A DNA stretch of 13,378 nucleotides, taken from Planctomycetota bacterium. GTDB taxonomy: Bacteria; Planctomycetota; Phycisphaerae; Sedimentisphaerales; Anaerohalosphaeraceae. Both the position numbers and the translations under genes were made by a program. This document shows positions 1 to 8,455 of this stretch, in pieces. The first letter of the stretch is position 1. Every line of letters starts with the position of its first letter. A model generated the notes under the pieces. It was not told the DNA's origin. It saw nothing but the letters and a program-made list of their open reading frames with translations, and made no database searches. Where the stretch lies: NCBI GenBank assembly GCA_019456245.1, contig VRUF01000006.1, positions 19,209 to 32,586 on the forward strand, written 5' to 3'.

Positions 1-1641
1 ACCCTCAACATGCCATGCGAAACCGTGAGGAAAGTCCTTTCGGCTGTCGTAGTGATCCGGAGCAAAACCTTTTTTACTGACTTCTGCTATAAGCTTGCGA
101 ACCGTCTCTGGTTTTGCAGTTGAAAGTTTGGAAACTGAACGGCCGTCAGGTCTGCTGGAACTTAAACCACAAAACTGCGTTTTTATGGTATTTAGACCAT
201 AAGGCTTGAGGTATCGGTCAACTACAAGCATCAATTCCGATAGACGTTTTTCACTCAAGGGGTGCTCGGCAGGATTTTTGTTAGAAGGGTCACTCCCATA
301 AGCTGTAAACAGCCCCGTGTAGGGCGGATGACGCAATTGCCAATCAAGGTAACGGCAGACAAAATCCGTATACTTGTCTAATGCGTCATTAGGATTGGCA
401 CCTGCAACTAATAGCATGCGATGAGAAACATAAGATCTGCCCGGGGGTAATCTTAATTTACGACCCTTCAAATCGGTCTGAAGCCATGTAGATAATTTTA
501 TCCCTATATGTTCATCGCGAGTTATAAAATCAATTTTTGATCCACCCGTTGCAGTTTCACCAATACCGATTGCCAATGAACTCTCACCTGTTGCACCAAT
601 AACTGTACTCCAAAATGAAGAAACGACTCCCTCAGGGGGAAAAGCCCGTGAAGTTGGATATTTCGACCAGTAATCCGGTTGTGCAAGAAAACGGCTTGTA
701 GGATATTTAGGAAAATTACTACCAAAACCTGCAGTCGGAGGATCACCCCACAACGGAATAAGTCGGTATAGAAACATGTTTCGGTTTGTTGGATTTGTTA
801 CGGACATATCAATTGCTGCAACAGGCTCGTCACGATATAAACTATACGTCATAGTCACTCGCATACCATTACCGATAAGACCGGAGATTTTCAACCTATC
901 GACACTGCCGCACCTGTCTTTACTTTCTTCCGTAACAACTTCCGCTTTTGACAAATCCATCGGACCCAAACGAGTGCCGTCTGCAAGTACTACCATCCCC
1001 GTATGACAATTCAACTGATATTGATTTGCTAAGCTAATGCTGATTTTATCATCGTCCTGCAAAGCTATTTTGCCATTTTGATTCTTAATAGAACCGATAA
1101 TACCAGGTTTTGATACGGCTGTTATTTCTTCAAGCTGAACATCATCGAACCAAACTCTGCCTGTTCCCTTGCCGAACCCAATGAAGAACAGGACGATATT
1201 CACTTTTCCGGAAGCAGGAACACGAAAGATCGCTTCGATCTTTCGCCATGGACAAGTACCAAACTGCCGTCCTGTAGCCTCTGCAACAAGACGATTATCA
1301 GCAGTTCGAATATGAAGCGTACCGCCAATTTCAGTTGGATCGGTTGCTTGCAAATTCTTTGTTTTTACCCAGCATGATGCTCTCCACAGAGAATGTGCCG
1401 GTAGATGAACGATTTGACTTATTGCTATATCGGCTGGATCCTTAGCTGCGATCAGCAAAGCTTGTTTACCTTTCCTGTGTTCGCTTCGAACCCCACGAAT
1501 AAACGGCTCTTGTCCCTCCTTCACAATAGCACTTCGCCAACCATACAGGGCTTCCGGTGCTTCAAAGGACGGGTTTTCCAAAGCCCATGCATTCCCGATG
1601 GAAAACAACAGAAAGCAGAGAATAAATTTTTTTCGGGTCAT
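1..1641 (-). CDS. Secreted GH27/GH36-like glycoside hydrolase with N-terminal carbohydrate-binding module (3' part missing)
   Basis: The frame is open for 547 codons from an ATG at 1641 to the window edge, so the C-terminal part lies outside. Residues 1-20 look like a signal peptide: basic start, hydrophobic core, and an AWA-L cleavage site. Residues 21-172 resemble a CBM4/9-type jelly roll, opening with ENPSFE and closing with WFDDVQLEEI. Residues about 180-430 look like a beta-sandwich of the kind that precedes the barrel in large glycosidases. A TIM-barrel start is suggested by LFTAYGSDPS (444-453), YGLNTIKTQF (481-490) and KDFPHGFAWH (535-544). The last resembles the FPhGmkwla element of alpha-galactosidase families GH27/GH36. 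The usual catalytic Asp motifs would lie beyond the edge and cannot be checked. The protein probably acts on polysaccharide outside the cytoplasm. It sits 53 bp downstream of hflX, possibly read through from that operon. The family call is tentative; secretion and the binding module are firmer. Confidence 0.7.
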   Translation of the reverse strand, partial: MTRKKFILCFLLFSIGNAWALENPSFEAPEALYGWRSAIVKEGQEPFIRGVRSEHRKGKQALLIAAKDPADIAISQIVHLPAHSLWRASCWVKTKNLQATDPTEIGGTLHIRTADNRLVAEATGRQFGTCPWRKIEAIFRVPASGKVNIVLFFIGFGKGTGRVWFDDVQLEEITAVSKPGIIGSIKNQNGKIALQDDDKISISLANQYQLNCHTGMVVLADGTRLGPMDLSKAEVVTEESKDRCGSVDRLKISGLIGNGMRVTMTYSLYRDEPVAAIDMSVTNPTNRNMFLYRLIPLWGDPPTAGFGSNFPKYPTSRFLAQPDYWSKYPTSRAFPPEGVVSSFWSTVIGATGESSLAIGIGETATGGSKIDFITRDEHIGIKLSTWLQTDLKGRKLRLPPGRSYVSHRMLLVAGANPNDALDKYTDFVCRYLDWQLRHPPYTGLFTAYGSDPSNKNPAEHPLSEKRLSELMLVVDRYLKPYGLNTIKTQFCGLSSSRPDGRSVSKLSTAKPETVRKLIAEVSKKGFAPDHYDSRKDFPHGFAWHVEG

Positions 1642-1694
1642 CTCACCAAACCTTTTTGATAATGAAATGTAAGTCCATGATAAAGCTCCAAGAC

Positions 1695-3017
1695 TCAACC
1701 CAGAATGGCAATTTCCACCGGTTTCAGGCGTTTGATCATGTGAAGATTACTCTTACCCATACTTACCTCCATCACCACATGGTCATCTGTGTACTCCGTG
1801 CTGATGATCCGCCCGTTGGCATGAAGATAGCTCAAAAGCTTGCCGTTACCGATATCGGCAACGACACGCACTGTAACATCGCTGCCGTGATATTTACCAA
1901 GCACCGCCTCGGCAACCTTATCCAGGTTCATACCGGTCTTCGCCGAAATACAGATAGCCTCGGGATAAATCGTCTGTAGCGACTCAAGCGTCGCAGACTC
2001 TGAAAGCACGTCCGCTTTATTAAGAACCACAAGCATGTCTTTTTTCTCACAGCCGATTTCCTTTAGTACGCTTTCAACGCTTTTGATCTGGTCAAAGGCC
2101 TCGCTGGTAGACACGTCTACAACATGGATCAAAAGATCCGCATTAACTGCCTCTTCCAGTGTCGCCTTAAAAGACGCCACAAGTTGATGGGGCAGATTGC
2201 TCACAAACCCAACCGTATCGCTAAGCAGCACCTTGCTGCTGCCCTCAAGTTCCCATTTTTTCGTACGCGTATCAAGCGTCGCAAACAGCCTGTCCTCAAC
2301 AAAAACACCCGCATCGGTAAGCGCGTTCATAAGGGTACTCTTGCCCGCGTTCGTATACCCGACAATGCCGACTTTGAACATTTCCCCCCTGCCGTCGATT
2401 TCACGCAGCTTGCGTTTGTCGATCCCCTCAAGCTCACGCTTCAGTTCGGAGATTCGCTTATTGACAAGCCGCTTATCGATTTCAAGCTGCTTTTCACCCG
2501 TTCCACGCGTCCCGACACCTCCCGAAGCGGCACCGCCGGCTAAACGATCGAGATGGGACCACATACTCGTAAGCCGCGGATAAGTATATTCAAGCTGAGC
2601 AAGTTCAACCTGCAGCCGAGCCTGACGAGTCTGCGCACGGGTCGCAAATATATCCAGAATCAACTCGCTCCGATCGATAACCTTCGTCTGGATAATCTCC
2701 TCGAGATCGCGGATCTGACCCGGAGAAAGATCGTTATCGAATATAATCACATCCGCATCGAACCTCTCGACCCGGTCGCACAACATACGAGCCTTGCCCT
2801 TGCCGATATACGTAGATGCATTGACACGATATATCTTTTGCTGAAAACGGTCCACAACAACCGCGCCGGCAGTTTCAACAAGCGCAGTCAATTCGACCAG
2901 ATTGTCATGTTTTTTGAAACCCCCGCCCCTTCGCATCCGATGAATCGCACCGACAAGGATCGCACGTTCTTTTTTAACCTGAAGTTGCTCGCGTTTACGT
3001 TCCAACTCAATCCACAA
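1695..3017 (-). CDS. hflX: GTPase HflX, ribosome-splitting/rescue factor
   Basis: This is a 440-residue protein of normal HflX length. The N-terminal HflX domain spans about 15-160, with YIGKGKA at 70-76 and DNDLSPGQ at 94-101. A helical linker with the glycine-rich GGAASGGVGTRGTGEKQLE segment (161-179) follows. The G domain shows G1 GYTNAGKS (220-227), a G2 threonine near 247 (FATLDT), G3 DTVGF (267-271), G4 NKAD (333-336) and G5 SAK (358-360). HflX binds the 50S subunit and splits stalled or stressed ribosomes using GTP. No ATG is available near the start. The reading begins with TTG at 3017, overlapping the upstream transpeptidase by 11 bp. A second TTG at codon 5 (3005) follows that gene's stop by one base and has a weak GGA upstream, so it may be the true start. 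In-frame TAG lies two codons upstream of the first TTG. Translational coupling is likely either way. Confidence 0.95.
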   Translation of the reverse strand: MWIELERKREQLQVKKERAILVGAIHRMRRGGGFKKHDNLVELTALVETAGAVVVDRFQQKIYRVNASTYIGKGKARMLCDRVERFDADVIIFDNDLSPGQIRDLEEIIQTKVIDRSELILDIFATRAQTRQARLQVELAQLEYTYPRLTSMWSHLDRLAGGAASGGVGTRGTGEKQLEIDKRLVNKRISELKRELEGIDKRKLREIDGRGEMFKVGIVGYTNAGKSTLMNALTDAGVFVEDRLFATLDTRTKKWELEGSSKVLLSDTVGFVSNLPHQLVASFKATLEEAVNADLLIHVVDVSTSEAFDQIKSVESVLKEIGCEKKDMLVVLNKADVLSESATLESLQTIYPEAICISAKTGMNLDKVAEAVLGKYHGSDVTVRVVADIGNGKLLSYLHANGRIISTEYTDDHVVMEVSMGKSNLHMIKRLKPVEIAILG

Positions 3018-4071
3018 TCTGTACTATAGAGTGAATCGGGTAAAGCATACCGTACACTTCGATTATCTCTTTATCGATAAGCCGAACACATCCGTTAGAA
3101 CACATTGTACCTATAGACTCCGGCTCTTTAGTACCATGCAACGCAATACCTGTTCTGTCCTTATTACTCTCATCGAGACCTTCGATTTCTATCCACCTCG
3201 CACCAAGCGGATACTCAGGATCACCAGGATAATAAACCTTACCAGCTGGTTCATCGAACCACTCAGGCGTCGGGATCTTACCGTCTGCCATAACTCTCCA
3301 TCTGCCAAGAGGCGTTTCGCTCCCCTTCTTACCGAGACCAACATCATAGCTCCTAACAAAAGTATTCTGCAAATAAAGGTCCATCGTAAAGCTCGAACGG
3401 TCAATAATAGCATGGAACGGCCCGTTAATGACTTTTATAGTACTCCCTGCACGCAAGGCTCTATCGCTCGACAGCCCGTTTATTATTACCAATATCTGAT
3501 AAGGAACCTTATGCTTGCTGCCTATCGAACCGAGATTATCTCCGTTCTTCACTAAATAAGTCGTCATAAGCTTATCTTCGTCGTACGGCTTTTTACGCTT
3601 TTTGCTGAAAAGCCAGTCTTCTGCAAGCCTGGCCAGCATCGCCTTAACCTTTATACGGTCCAGACTGCTCAGTTCTAAATTCAGCGAACCGTTAAGTTCA
3701 AAACGAGCAGCTATCACTTCGTCCCTGGAAATATGAGCCTCGCCTTTGGCAATAAGATCTTTCGCCTCTTTGCTCGTTACACCCGTATCTTCGACCTTCA
3801 CAGCTTTCGGCGCAACTTCCTTCTCAACTTTCTCCACAGGCTTACTTTTCCGAACCTCATCCTTCGCCGACTCGTCTGGAATTTGATTTTCCTGCGTCGG
3901 ATCAGGCTCATCGATCTTCATTATTTTATTCATGTCAGTGTTTCCATCGCTGGATCTGTTGAGCATGTAGATACCCGCGGCAATGAGTAAGATAAGAACA
4001 ACGATAATCTTCTTACCCTTTTTCTTTTTACGCCTGCGCCTGCTATATGGTTTGTGATAATACTTAGACAC
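3007..4071 (-). CDS. Membrane-anchored L,D-transpeptidase with LysM domain (YkuD family)
   Basis: The 354-residue protein begins at a GTG preceded by AGGGAG with 7-base spacing, so the non-ATG start is well supported. Residues 1-21 are a very basic cytoplasmic tail (RRRRKKKKGKK), and 22-37 form one transmembrane segment. Residues 40-100 are a charged Pro/Glu/Lys linker, and 101-165 are helical. Residues 171-216 form a LysM peptidoglycan-binding domain (YLVKNGDNLGSI ... RAGSTIKV). Residues 219-353 are the YkuD catalytic domain, with His312 in ALHGT and the Ser325-Asn-Gly-Cys328-Val-Arg330 nucleophile motif intact. Such enzymes form 3-3 peptide cross-links in peptidoglycan or attach proteins to it, acting outside the cytoplasmic membrane. 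The anchor suggests a fixed periplasmic enzyme rather than a released one. It lies 38 bp downstream of the cyclo-ligase gene and abuts hflX. Confidence 0.93.
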   Translation of the reverse strand: MSKYYHKPYSRRRRKKKKGKKIIVVLILLIAAGIYMLNRSSDGNTDMNKIMKIDEPDPTQENQIPDESAKDEVRKSKPVEKVEKEVAPKAVKVEDTGVTSKEAKDLIAKGEAHISRDEVIAARFELNGSLNLELSSLDRIKVKAMLARLAEDWLFSKKRKKPYDEDKLMTTYLVKNGDNLGSIGSKHKVPYQILVIINGLSSDRALRAGSTIKVINGPFHAIIDRSSFTMDLYLQNTFVRSYDVGLGKKGSETPLGRWRVMADGKIPTPEWFDEPAGKVYYPGDPEYPLGARWIEIEGLDESNKDRTGIALHGTKEPESIGTMCSNGCVRLIDKEIIEVYGMLYPIHSIVQIVD

Positions 4072-4109
4072 GTTTCAACTCCCTGAAACTAACTTTCAAT
4101 CAAGCATTT

Positions 4110-4676
4110 TTATTTACATTTTATAATGCCGTCGTCGGTAATGATCATATCCACCGGTTGATCATGATCTTCGACAGGTATAGACTCGACGATTTGCTGA
4201 CGGAACACAAGCCCGACCCGCTCGGCCTTGAGCAATTTCGATGCAAAGAACTTATCATAAAAAGAACCGCCCCTGCCAAGACGCCCGCCATGTTTGTCAA
4301 ACGCCAAACCAGGTACAACAACAAGGTCGATATCTTCAAGCGGAACTGGAACACCCGTAACCGGGTTCCGCAAACCGCTCGCCTCTGACGTAAGACCCGC
4401 CTCAAGAGTCGTAAGTTCCACAGGGATCATATGCCGCTGCTGCCACGAAACTTTAGGAACTGCAACCGTCTTCTCATCCTGCCACGCATGAAGAATGATC
4501 GACGTAGTATCGACTTCATGCGGTAGAGACAAAAACACCATAACGACAGAAGCTTTGCGAAACTCTTCGCTTTCGATAAGAAACCGGCACGCTTTCTTAC
4601 TCTGCTCGGTCCTTTGTAGATCGGAAAGTTCAACAAGCCGCGCCTTTGATTCGCGCCGCAAACCAACTTTATCCAT
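4110..4676 (-). CDS. 5-formyltetrahydrofolate cyclo-ligase
   Basis: The 188-residue protein has the usual length for this family. It catalyses ATP-dependent conversion of 5-formyl-THF to 5,10-methenyl-THF, returning a stored or inhibitory folate to the one-carbon pool in the cytoplasm. The N-terminal helix carries basic residues (LRRESKARL) typical of the ATP/folate site. The signature lies near the C terminus: VVPGLAFDKHGGRLGRGGSFYDKF, with Asp, Arg, Leu-Gly and Tyr-Asp in place. A serine replaces the third glycine of the more common GGG-YD run. The end has the expected DHDQPVDMIIT strand. The ATG at 4676 is preceded by AGAGGA with 7-base spacing. The gene sits 31 bp after rarA and 38 bp before the transpeptidase, so co-transcription is likely. 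In many bacteria the equivalent gene is called ygfA, yqgN or fau. Confidence 0.93.
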   Translation of the reverse strand: MDKVGLRRESKARLVELSDLQRTEQSKKACRFLIESEEFRKASVVMVFLSLPHEVDTTSIILHAWQDEKTVAVPKVSWQQRHMIPVELTTLEAGLTSEASGLRNPVTGVPVPLEDIDLVVVPGLAFDKHGGRLGRGGSFYDKFFASKLLKAERVGLVFRQQIVESIPVEDHDQPVDMIITDDGIIKCK

Positions 4677-4707
4677 ACTGACATCCTCTCAGGTCTGGAA
4701 TTATCCC

Positions 4708-6057
4708 TTACTTGTCGCTACAGTCTATCTCATCCCAGAGTTTTTGTAAATATTGCTTGATCAATTTTTCTCGACCAATTTCCTTCGGTCTATAATACTT
4801 CTTTCGGCTATCTGGGTCGATATAATCCTGCCGCAAAAACCCTCTCGGGCTATTATGCGGATATTTATACCCCTCGCCGGCCCCAAGCTCCTTCGCTCCG
4901 GCATAGTGTCCATCCCGCAAATGCGCCGCAACGGCTATCGTCCGCCCAGTATTTACATCGGAAACCGCCTCCCAGATCGCCTTCGCACAGGCATTCGATT
5001 TCGGAGCACAGGCAACATAAAGCGCCGCCTGCGAAAGTGCAAGCTGAGCCTCAGGCAGCCCGACAAACTCAGAAATCTGCAAAGCACTCGCAGCCACAAC
5101 AAGTGCCATAGGGTCGGCATTACCAACATCCTCAGCAGCACAAACCGCGATTCTACGTGCAATAAACCGCAAATCCTCACCCCCGGCGATCATCCGGCCA
5201 AGCCAGTAAACCGTCGCATCAGGGTCGGATCCGCGCATTGACTTCTGCAAAGCGCTCGCCAGATCATAATGAGTATCGTCGGTATACTGAATCGATTTCC
5301 GCTGAATAGATTCCTTCGCGAGCTCAAGATCAAAACAAACACGTCCGCCTTTAACCTGCTTCGCCTGCGAAAGAACCCCAACCTCCAATGCCATCAACCC
5401 GCGACGAGCATCGCCATCACAAACACCGGCAAGAAACTCAAAAGCCCCATCGCTCACATCAACACCAATCTTGCCAAGCCCCCGTTCCTCATCGGAAACA
5501 GCCAGCCTAAGAAGCTCGACAATGTCCTCCTCGGAAAGCCCTTCAAAGCTAAAAAGCGTACTCCGGCTAAGCAAAGGCGAATTAATCGAGAAAAACGGAT
5601 TTTCCGTCGTCGCCCCGATAAGCGTCAAAACCCCGTTTTCAACATCGTCAAGCAGCACATCCTGCTGCCCACGGTTAAAACGGTGTATCTCATCGATAAA
5701 TAGCACGCTCTTACCCCTGCCCGTAACAAGCCGATCCGTAGCCGCCTTGATTATCTCCCGAATATCTTTAACAGATGCCGAAGGAGCAGAAAGATACTGA
5801 AAATGGGACTTGGTAGAAGCTGCGATAACCCGCGCAAGCGACGTTTTACCCACTCCGGGCGGACCATAAAAGATAACACTGGTGAGGTGACCGGCATCGA
5901 GCATCCGACGCAGCAGTTTACCCGGTGCAAGAAAATGCCGCTGACCCACAAATTCGTCAAGGGTCCTCGGACGCATACGAACCGCAAGCGGAGCGTTAGC
6001 TGCGATTTTAGACTCTTCAACGGAAGAAAACAAAGATTTGTCATCAAAAGCACACAT
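4708..6057 (-). CDS. rarA: Replication-associated recombination protein A (RarA/MgsA), AAA+ ATPase
   Basis: The 449-residue protein matches the RarA/WRNIP1 clamp-loader-like family in length and order. It has PLAVRMRPRTLDEFVGQ (23-39), Walker A GPPGVGKTS (65-73), Walker B LFIDEIHRFN (119-128), sensor 1 GATTENP (148-154) and the SPLLSR arginine-finger region (160-165). The C-terminal tetramerisation region includes the typical LGAGEGYKYPHN motif near 390-405. The protein acts at stalled replication forks, with SSB and recombination proteins. The ATG at 6057 has no Shine-Dalgarno sequence. A strong promoter ends only 7 bases upstream, which points to leaderless translation. It appears to be the first gene of a five-gene minus-strand operon. 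Confidence 0.96.
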   Translation of the reverse strand: MCAFDDKSLFSSVEESKIAANAPLAVRMRPRTLDEFVGQRHFLAPGKLLRRMLDAGHLTSVIFYGPPGVGKTSLARVIAASTKSHFQYLSAPSASVKDIREIIKAATDRLVTGRGKSVLFIDEIHRFNRGQQDVLLDDVENGVLTLIGATTENPFFSINSPLLSRSTLFSFEGLSEEDIVELLRLAVSDEERGLGKIGVDVSDGAFEFLAGVCDGDARRGLMALEVGVLSQAKQVKGGRVCFDLELAKESIQRKSIQYTDDTHYDLASALQKSMRGSDPDATVYWLGRMIAGGEDLRFIARRIAVCAAEDVGNADPMALVVAASALQISEFVGLPEAQLALSQAALYVACAPKSNACAKAIWEAVSDVNTGRTIAVAAHLRDGHYAGAKELGAGEGYKYPHNSPRGFLRQDYIDPDSRKKYYRPKEIGREKLIKQYLQKLWDEIDCSDK

Positions 6058-6064
6058 ACAACCA

Positions 6065-6093
6065 ATTATACGGCCAACTGGAGATTATGCCAG
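6065..6093 (-). promoter_or_regulatory. Promoter of rarA operon, leaderless type
   Basis: Read on the minus strand, CTGGCA (6093-6088) and a perfect TATAAT (6070-6065) are separated by 17 bases, as in a housekeeping sigma-70 promoter. Seven bases separate TATAAT from the A of the rarA ATG (6057). Transcription should therefore start at or one base before the start codon, leaving no room for a ribosome binding site. Confidence 0.6.
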
Positions 6094-6149
6094 AAACAAT
6101 GCTGAAATCAAAATCCGCAACATCTAAATGCGACTGTAAAAACTTCCAA

Positions 6150-7550
6150 TTATCTGCCTTGATTCACCAAACAGCATCGCATGGAAATATGACGCAAAAC
6201 CCAAATAAATCCCCCCCAGATGCACAAAAGCAAAACAACCACCAGCATCGGCCAAATCTCCACAAACTGGTTCAGGGCATTTTTTTTTATGGCAAAACGT
6301 AAAAACATCAAAAGGTAGACAGTACCCATCAGGAACATCATCTTCAGCATCGGCTTTTTATGAAAGATCAAACCTAATGCAAGCACAAAAGGAACCACTA
6401 ATAACGGCATAAACGAAAGCTTAAGCCCGATAGAATGAAAAGTATACTCCTCCCCCTTAATCGTCACTTGCGGCATTACAATTTCAAGCAGATGCGTTGA
6501 CATCGCAAGAATCACCGGTAGAACTGTAAGCAATATCCCTGCCGCTACTGCCAGCGTCAAAGCAGACCAGAATCGCTCCCGACGTCCGCCGGAAACTGAT
6601 AAACTTGAATGCACCCACAGATTCATATTGATAACGATGATCCCCGCTGCAAAAAATAAAATATTATGGATTCTCCTCGGCATATAACACAAAAAACACA
6701 GCATCCCCATCACAAGCATAATATTTTTCATCCATTCCTGCCTTCGCTTCGAGAGCAGTATCCCAAACGTTTTGTATAAGCACCCCCAGATATGCTGCTG
6801 TAAACCCCCGGGTTCCGCCTGCCTGATCCGGGAAAGAAAATATCTTTCCACAGCAGAAGACGTTTTTAATAAGTCAGGCTTATTCTTCAGTTTCTCCGCT
6901 AATTTGGCCTGCTTAAGCTTTTCCAGTTTTTTCTTGTTAAAGCCATCAAATATACCCGACACCACCTTACCGCAATATTCACGCCTAAGCGACTTACTGC
7001 CTAAACGCCTCCAGACAAGCACGCACAATAATAAACCTAAACATATTACGACTAGTGGATCGGATACGATCATTTTCTGGATAATCCGATCCCACCTCTT
7101 GGCAATTATGATAAAAAGCGATATGACCAAAACTCCTGTTAATATTTTGTCGCTTTGTAAGTCCGAAAAAGTCACACTAACACTGAATAAATAAACCAAC
7201 ATCCCCACAACACCACCGGCAATTACTACAAAAATCACAGAAGGAAATCCAACCGCAGAATGAAAGATATACATACAAGCCAACAGCCCGTTAATTACTA
7301 CTCCTACCCGCAAAAACAATCTACGCGGAATCTGCTCATGCCTCGGCAGACAAAATGAAAATGGCTTACTCAAAATTTCCTTTTGAAGAGACGCCACCAG
7401 GATACCGCTGAATAAACTGACCAGCAAATACCCCAGATTCGAGTCGCGAGATAAAAAAAACGCTGGCATCTGGCATAGAATTATCAAATGCCAGAACCAC
7501 GCACCACGGCATTGATAAAGGTGCTTTAAATTTGCTGTTAGGATTGTCAT
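6150..7550 (-). CDS. Polytopic membrane protein, ABC transporter permease partner
   Basis: The 466-residue protein has roughly 12 hydrophobic segments: six between residues 16 and 182, then a long basic, Lys-rich loop at about 183-275, then six more between 277 and 450. No conserved domain is recognised with confidence. Its ATG overlaps the stop of the ABC ATPase by 4 bp (ATGA), which makes it the natural membrane partner of that ATPase. A soluble stretch between helices 2 and 3 (about 58-80) contains LPRHEQIPRRLFLR, which looks like a possible coupling element to the ATPase. The large charged central loop, predicted cytoplasmic, is unusual for a simple ABC-2 permease. The symmetry of 6+6 helices could reflect a fused pair of half-permeases. 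The substrate is unknown. YtrA-regulated transporters are often linked to cell-wall antibiotic stress, but nothing here proves that role. Confidence 0.75.
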   Translation of the reverse strand: MTILTANLKHLYQCRGAWFWHLIILCQMPAFFLSRDSNLGYLLVSLFSGILVASLQKEILSKPFSFCLPRHEQIPRRLFLRVGVVINGLLACMYIFHSAVGFPSVIFVVIAGGVVGMLVYLFSVSVTFSDLQSDKILTGVLVISLFIIIAKRWDRIIQKMIVSDPLVVICLGLLLCVLVWRRLGSKSLRREYCGKVVSGIFDGFNKKKLEKLKQAKLAEKLKNKPDLLKTSSAVERYFLSRIRQAEPGGLQQHIWGCLYKTFGILLSKRRQEWMKNIMLVMGMLCFLCYMPRRIHNILFFAAGIIVINMNLWVHSSLSVSGGRRERFWSALTLAVAAGILLTVLPVILAMSTHLLEIVMPQVTIKGEEYTFHSIGLKLSFMPLLVVPFVLALGLIFHKKPMLKMMFLMGTVYLLMFLRFAIKKNALNQFVEIWPMLVVVLLLCIWGGFIWVLRHISMRCCLVNQGR

Positions 7551-8455
7551 TTTTGCGCCTCCGCTTCCTGGCTGACGACAACTTTATAAATTTCTTCCAA
7601 AGACAATGGCCTGATCGCAATTTCGCAGTTCAGCGACTTGGCACCGGCTTCTAACATCTCCTGAGAATAATTCTGCACAGTGAATACCGCCTGGCAGTTT
7701 TCTCTTTCGCAGTCGATTATTTTCCCAAACCCCAGATCTCTCGGCAGCGAACCGTTTAGAGATGTAAGCGTAACCCTGAGGAATTCCTCTCTAAGGTTAT
7801 CGAAACTGCTGTCACGTAACATCCTCCCTTTACACATAATCAGCGTATGGTCTATAACTTTCTCGACATCGCTTAGAATATGCGACGAGATAATGATCGT
7901 GCGGTTTTCGTCCTGAATTATGCCCAGCAGCATATCCAGGAACTGGCTGCGGGCTATCGGGTCCAAACCCGACGCAGGCTCGTCAAGAATCAGCAATTCC
8001 GGCTCAAAACCTATCGCCAAAAGTATCGCCAGCTTTTGCCTTTGCCCCGGCGACAGCGAACCGACACGGTCTTTAAGAGAAATATCAAAATCGGCAATGT
8101 ACTCAGCTTCCAGTTGACGGTTCCAGTTTTCGTAATACGCACTCACATAACGGATCAATTGCTTTACTGTCATCCATTCAAGGAGCTCCCCTTCCTGGTG
8201 GACATAACCGATCCGACCAAGTTCTTTCGGGCCAAGCTCGCCTGCATCCGTCTCAAATGTAACACACTCGCCCTCGTCGGCAAGATACAGACCGATAACA
8301 CATCTAAGCAGAGTACTCTTACCCGCCCCGTTGGCTCCTAACAGACCGATGATCTCGCCGGGCTTGATGTCCAGATCAAGTTTATCCAATGCCTGTATTT
8401 TCCCGAATCTCTTGGACACGTTACGCATTTGCACTATCGGATTTCCATTTATCAT
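7547..8455 (-). CDS. ABC transporter ATP-binding protein
   Basis: This is a 302-residue nucleotide-binding protein. Walker A is GANGAGKST (40-48), the Q-loop glutamine is in YVHQEGE (about 87), the signature is LSPGQ (134-138, a common variant of LSGGQ), Walker B is LLILDEP (154-160), the D-loop is SGLD and the H-loop is His192 in SSH. Residues after about 215 form an extra C-terminal domain of the type seen in single-NBD exporters such as YtrB/CcmA-like ATPases. It overlaps the upstream GntR gene and the downstream membrane protein gene by 4 bp each, so the three are translationally coupled. The protein should sit on the cytoplasmic face and power transport by the downstream protein, probably export. 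Confidence 0.93.
   Translation of the reverse strand: MINGNPIVQMRNVSKRFGKIQALDKLDLDIKPGEIIGLLGANGAGKSTLLRCVIGLYLADEGECVTFETDAGELGPKELGRIGYVHQEGELLEWMTVKQLIRYVSAYYENWNRQLEAEYIADFDISLKDRVGSLSPGQRQKLAILLAIGFEPELLILDEPASGLDPIARSQFLDMLLGIIQDENRTIIISSHILSDVEKVIDHTLIMCKGRMLRDSSFDNLREEFLRVTLTSLNGSLPRDLGFGKIIDCERENCQAVFTVQNYSQEMLEAGAKSLNCEIAIRPLSLEEIYKVVVSQEAEAQK

Noticed and set aside
2124..3029. Long plus-strand open frames opposite hflX
   Set aside because: They lie wholly opposite a well-conserved gene and encode no recognisable protein; they are shadows of its codon usage.
6087..6302. Plus-strand 71-codon frame preceded by TGGAG
   Set aside because: Most of it is antisense to the end of the membrane protein gene, its first part overlaps the rarA promoter, and the product has no recognisable features.
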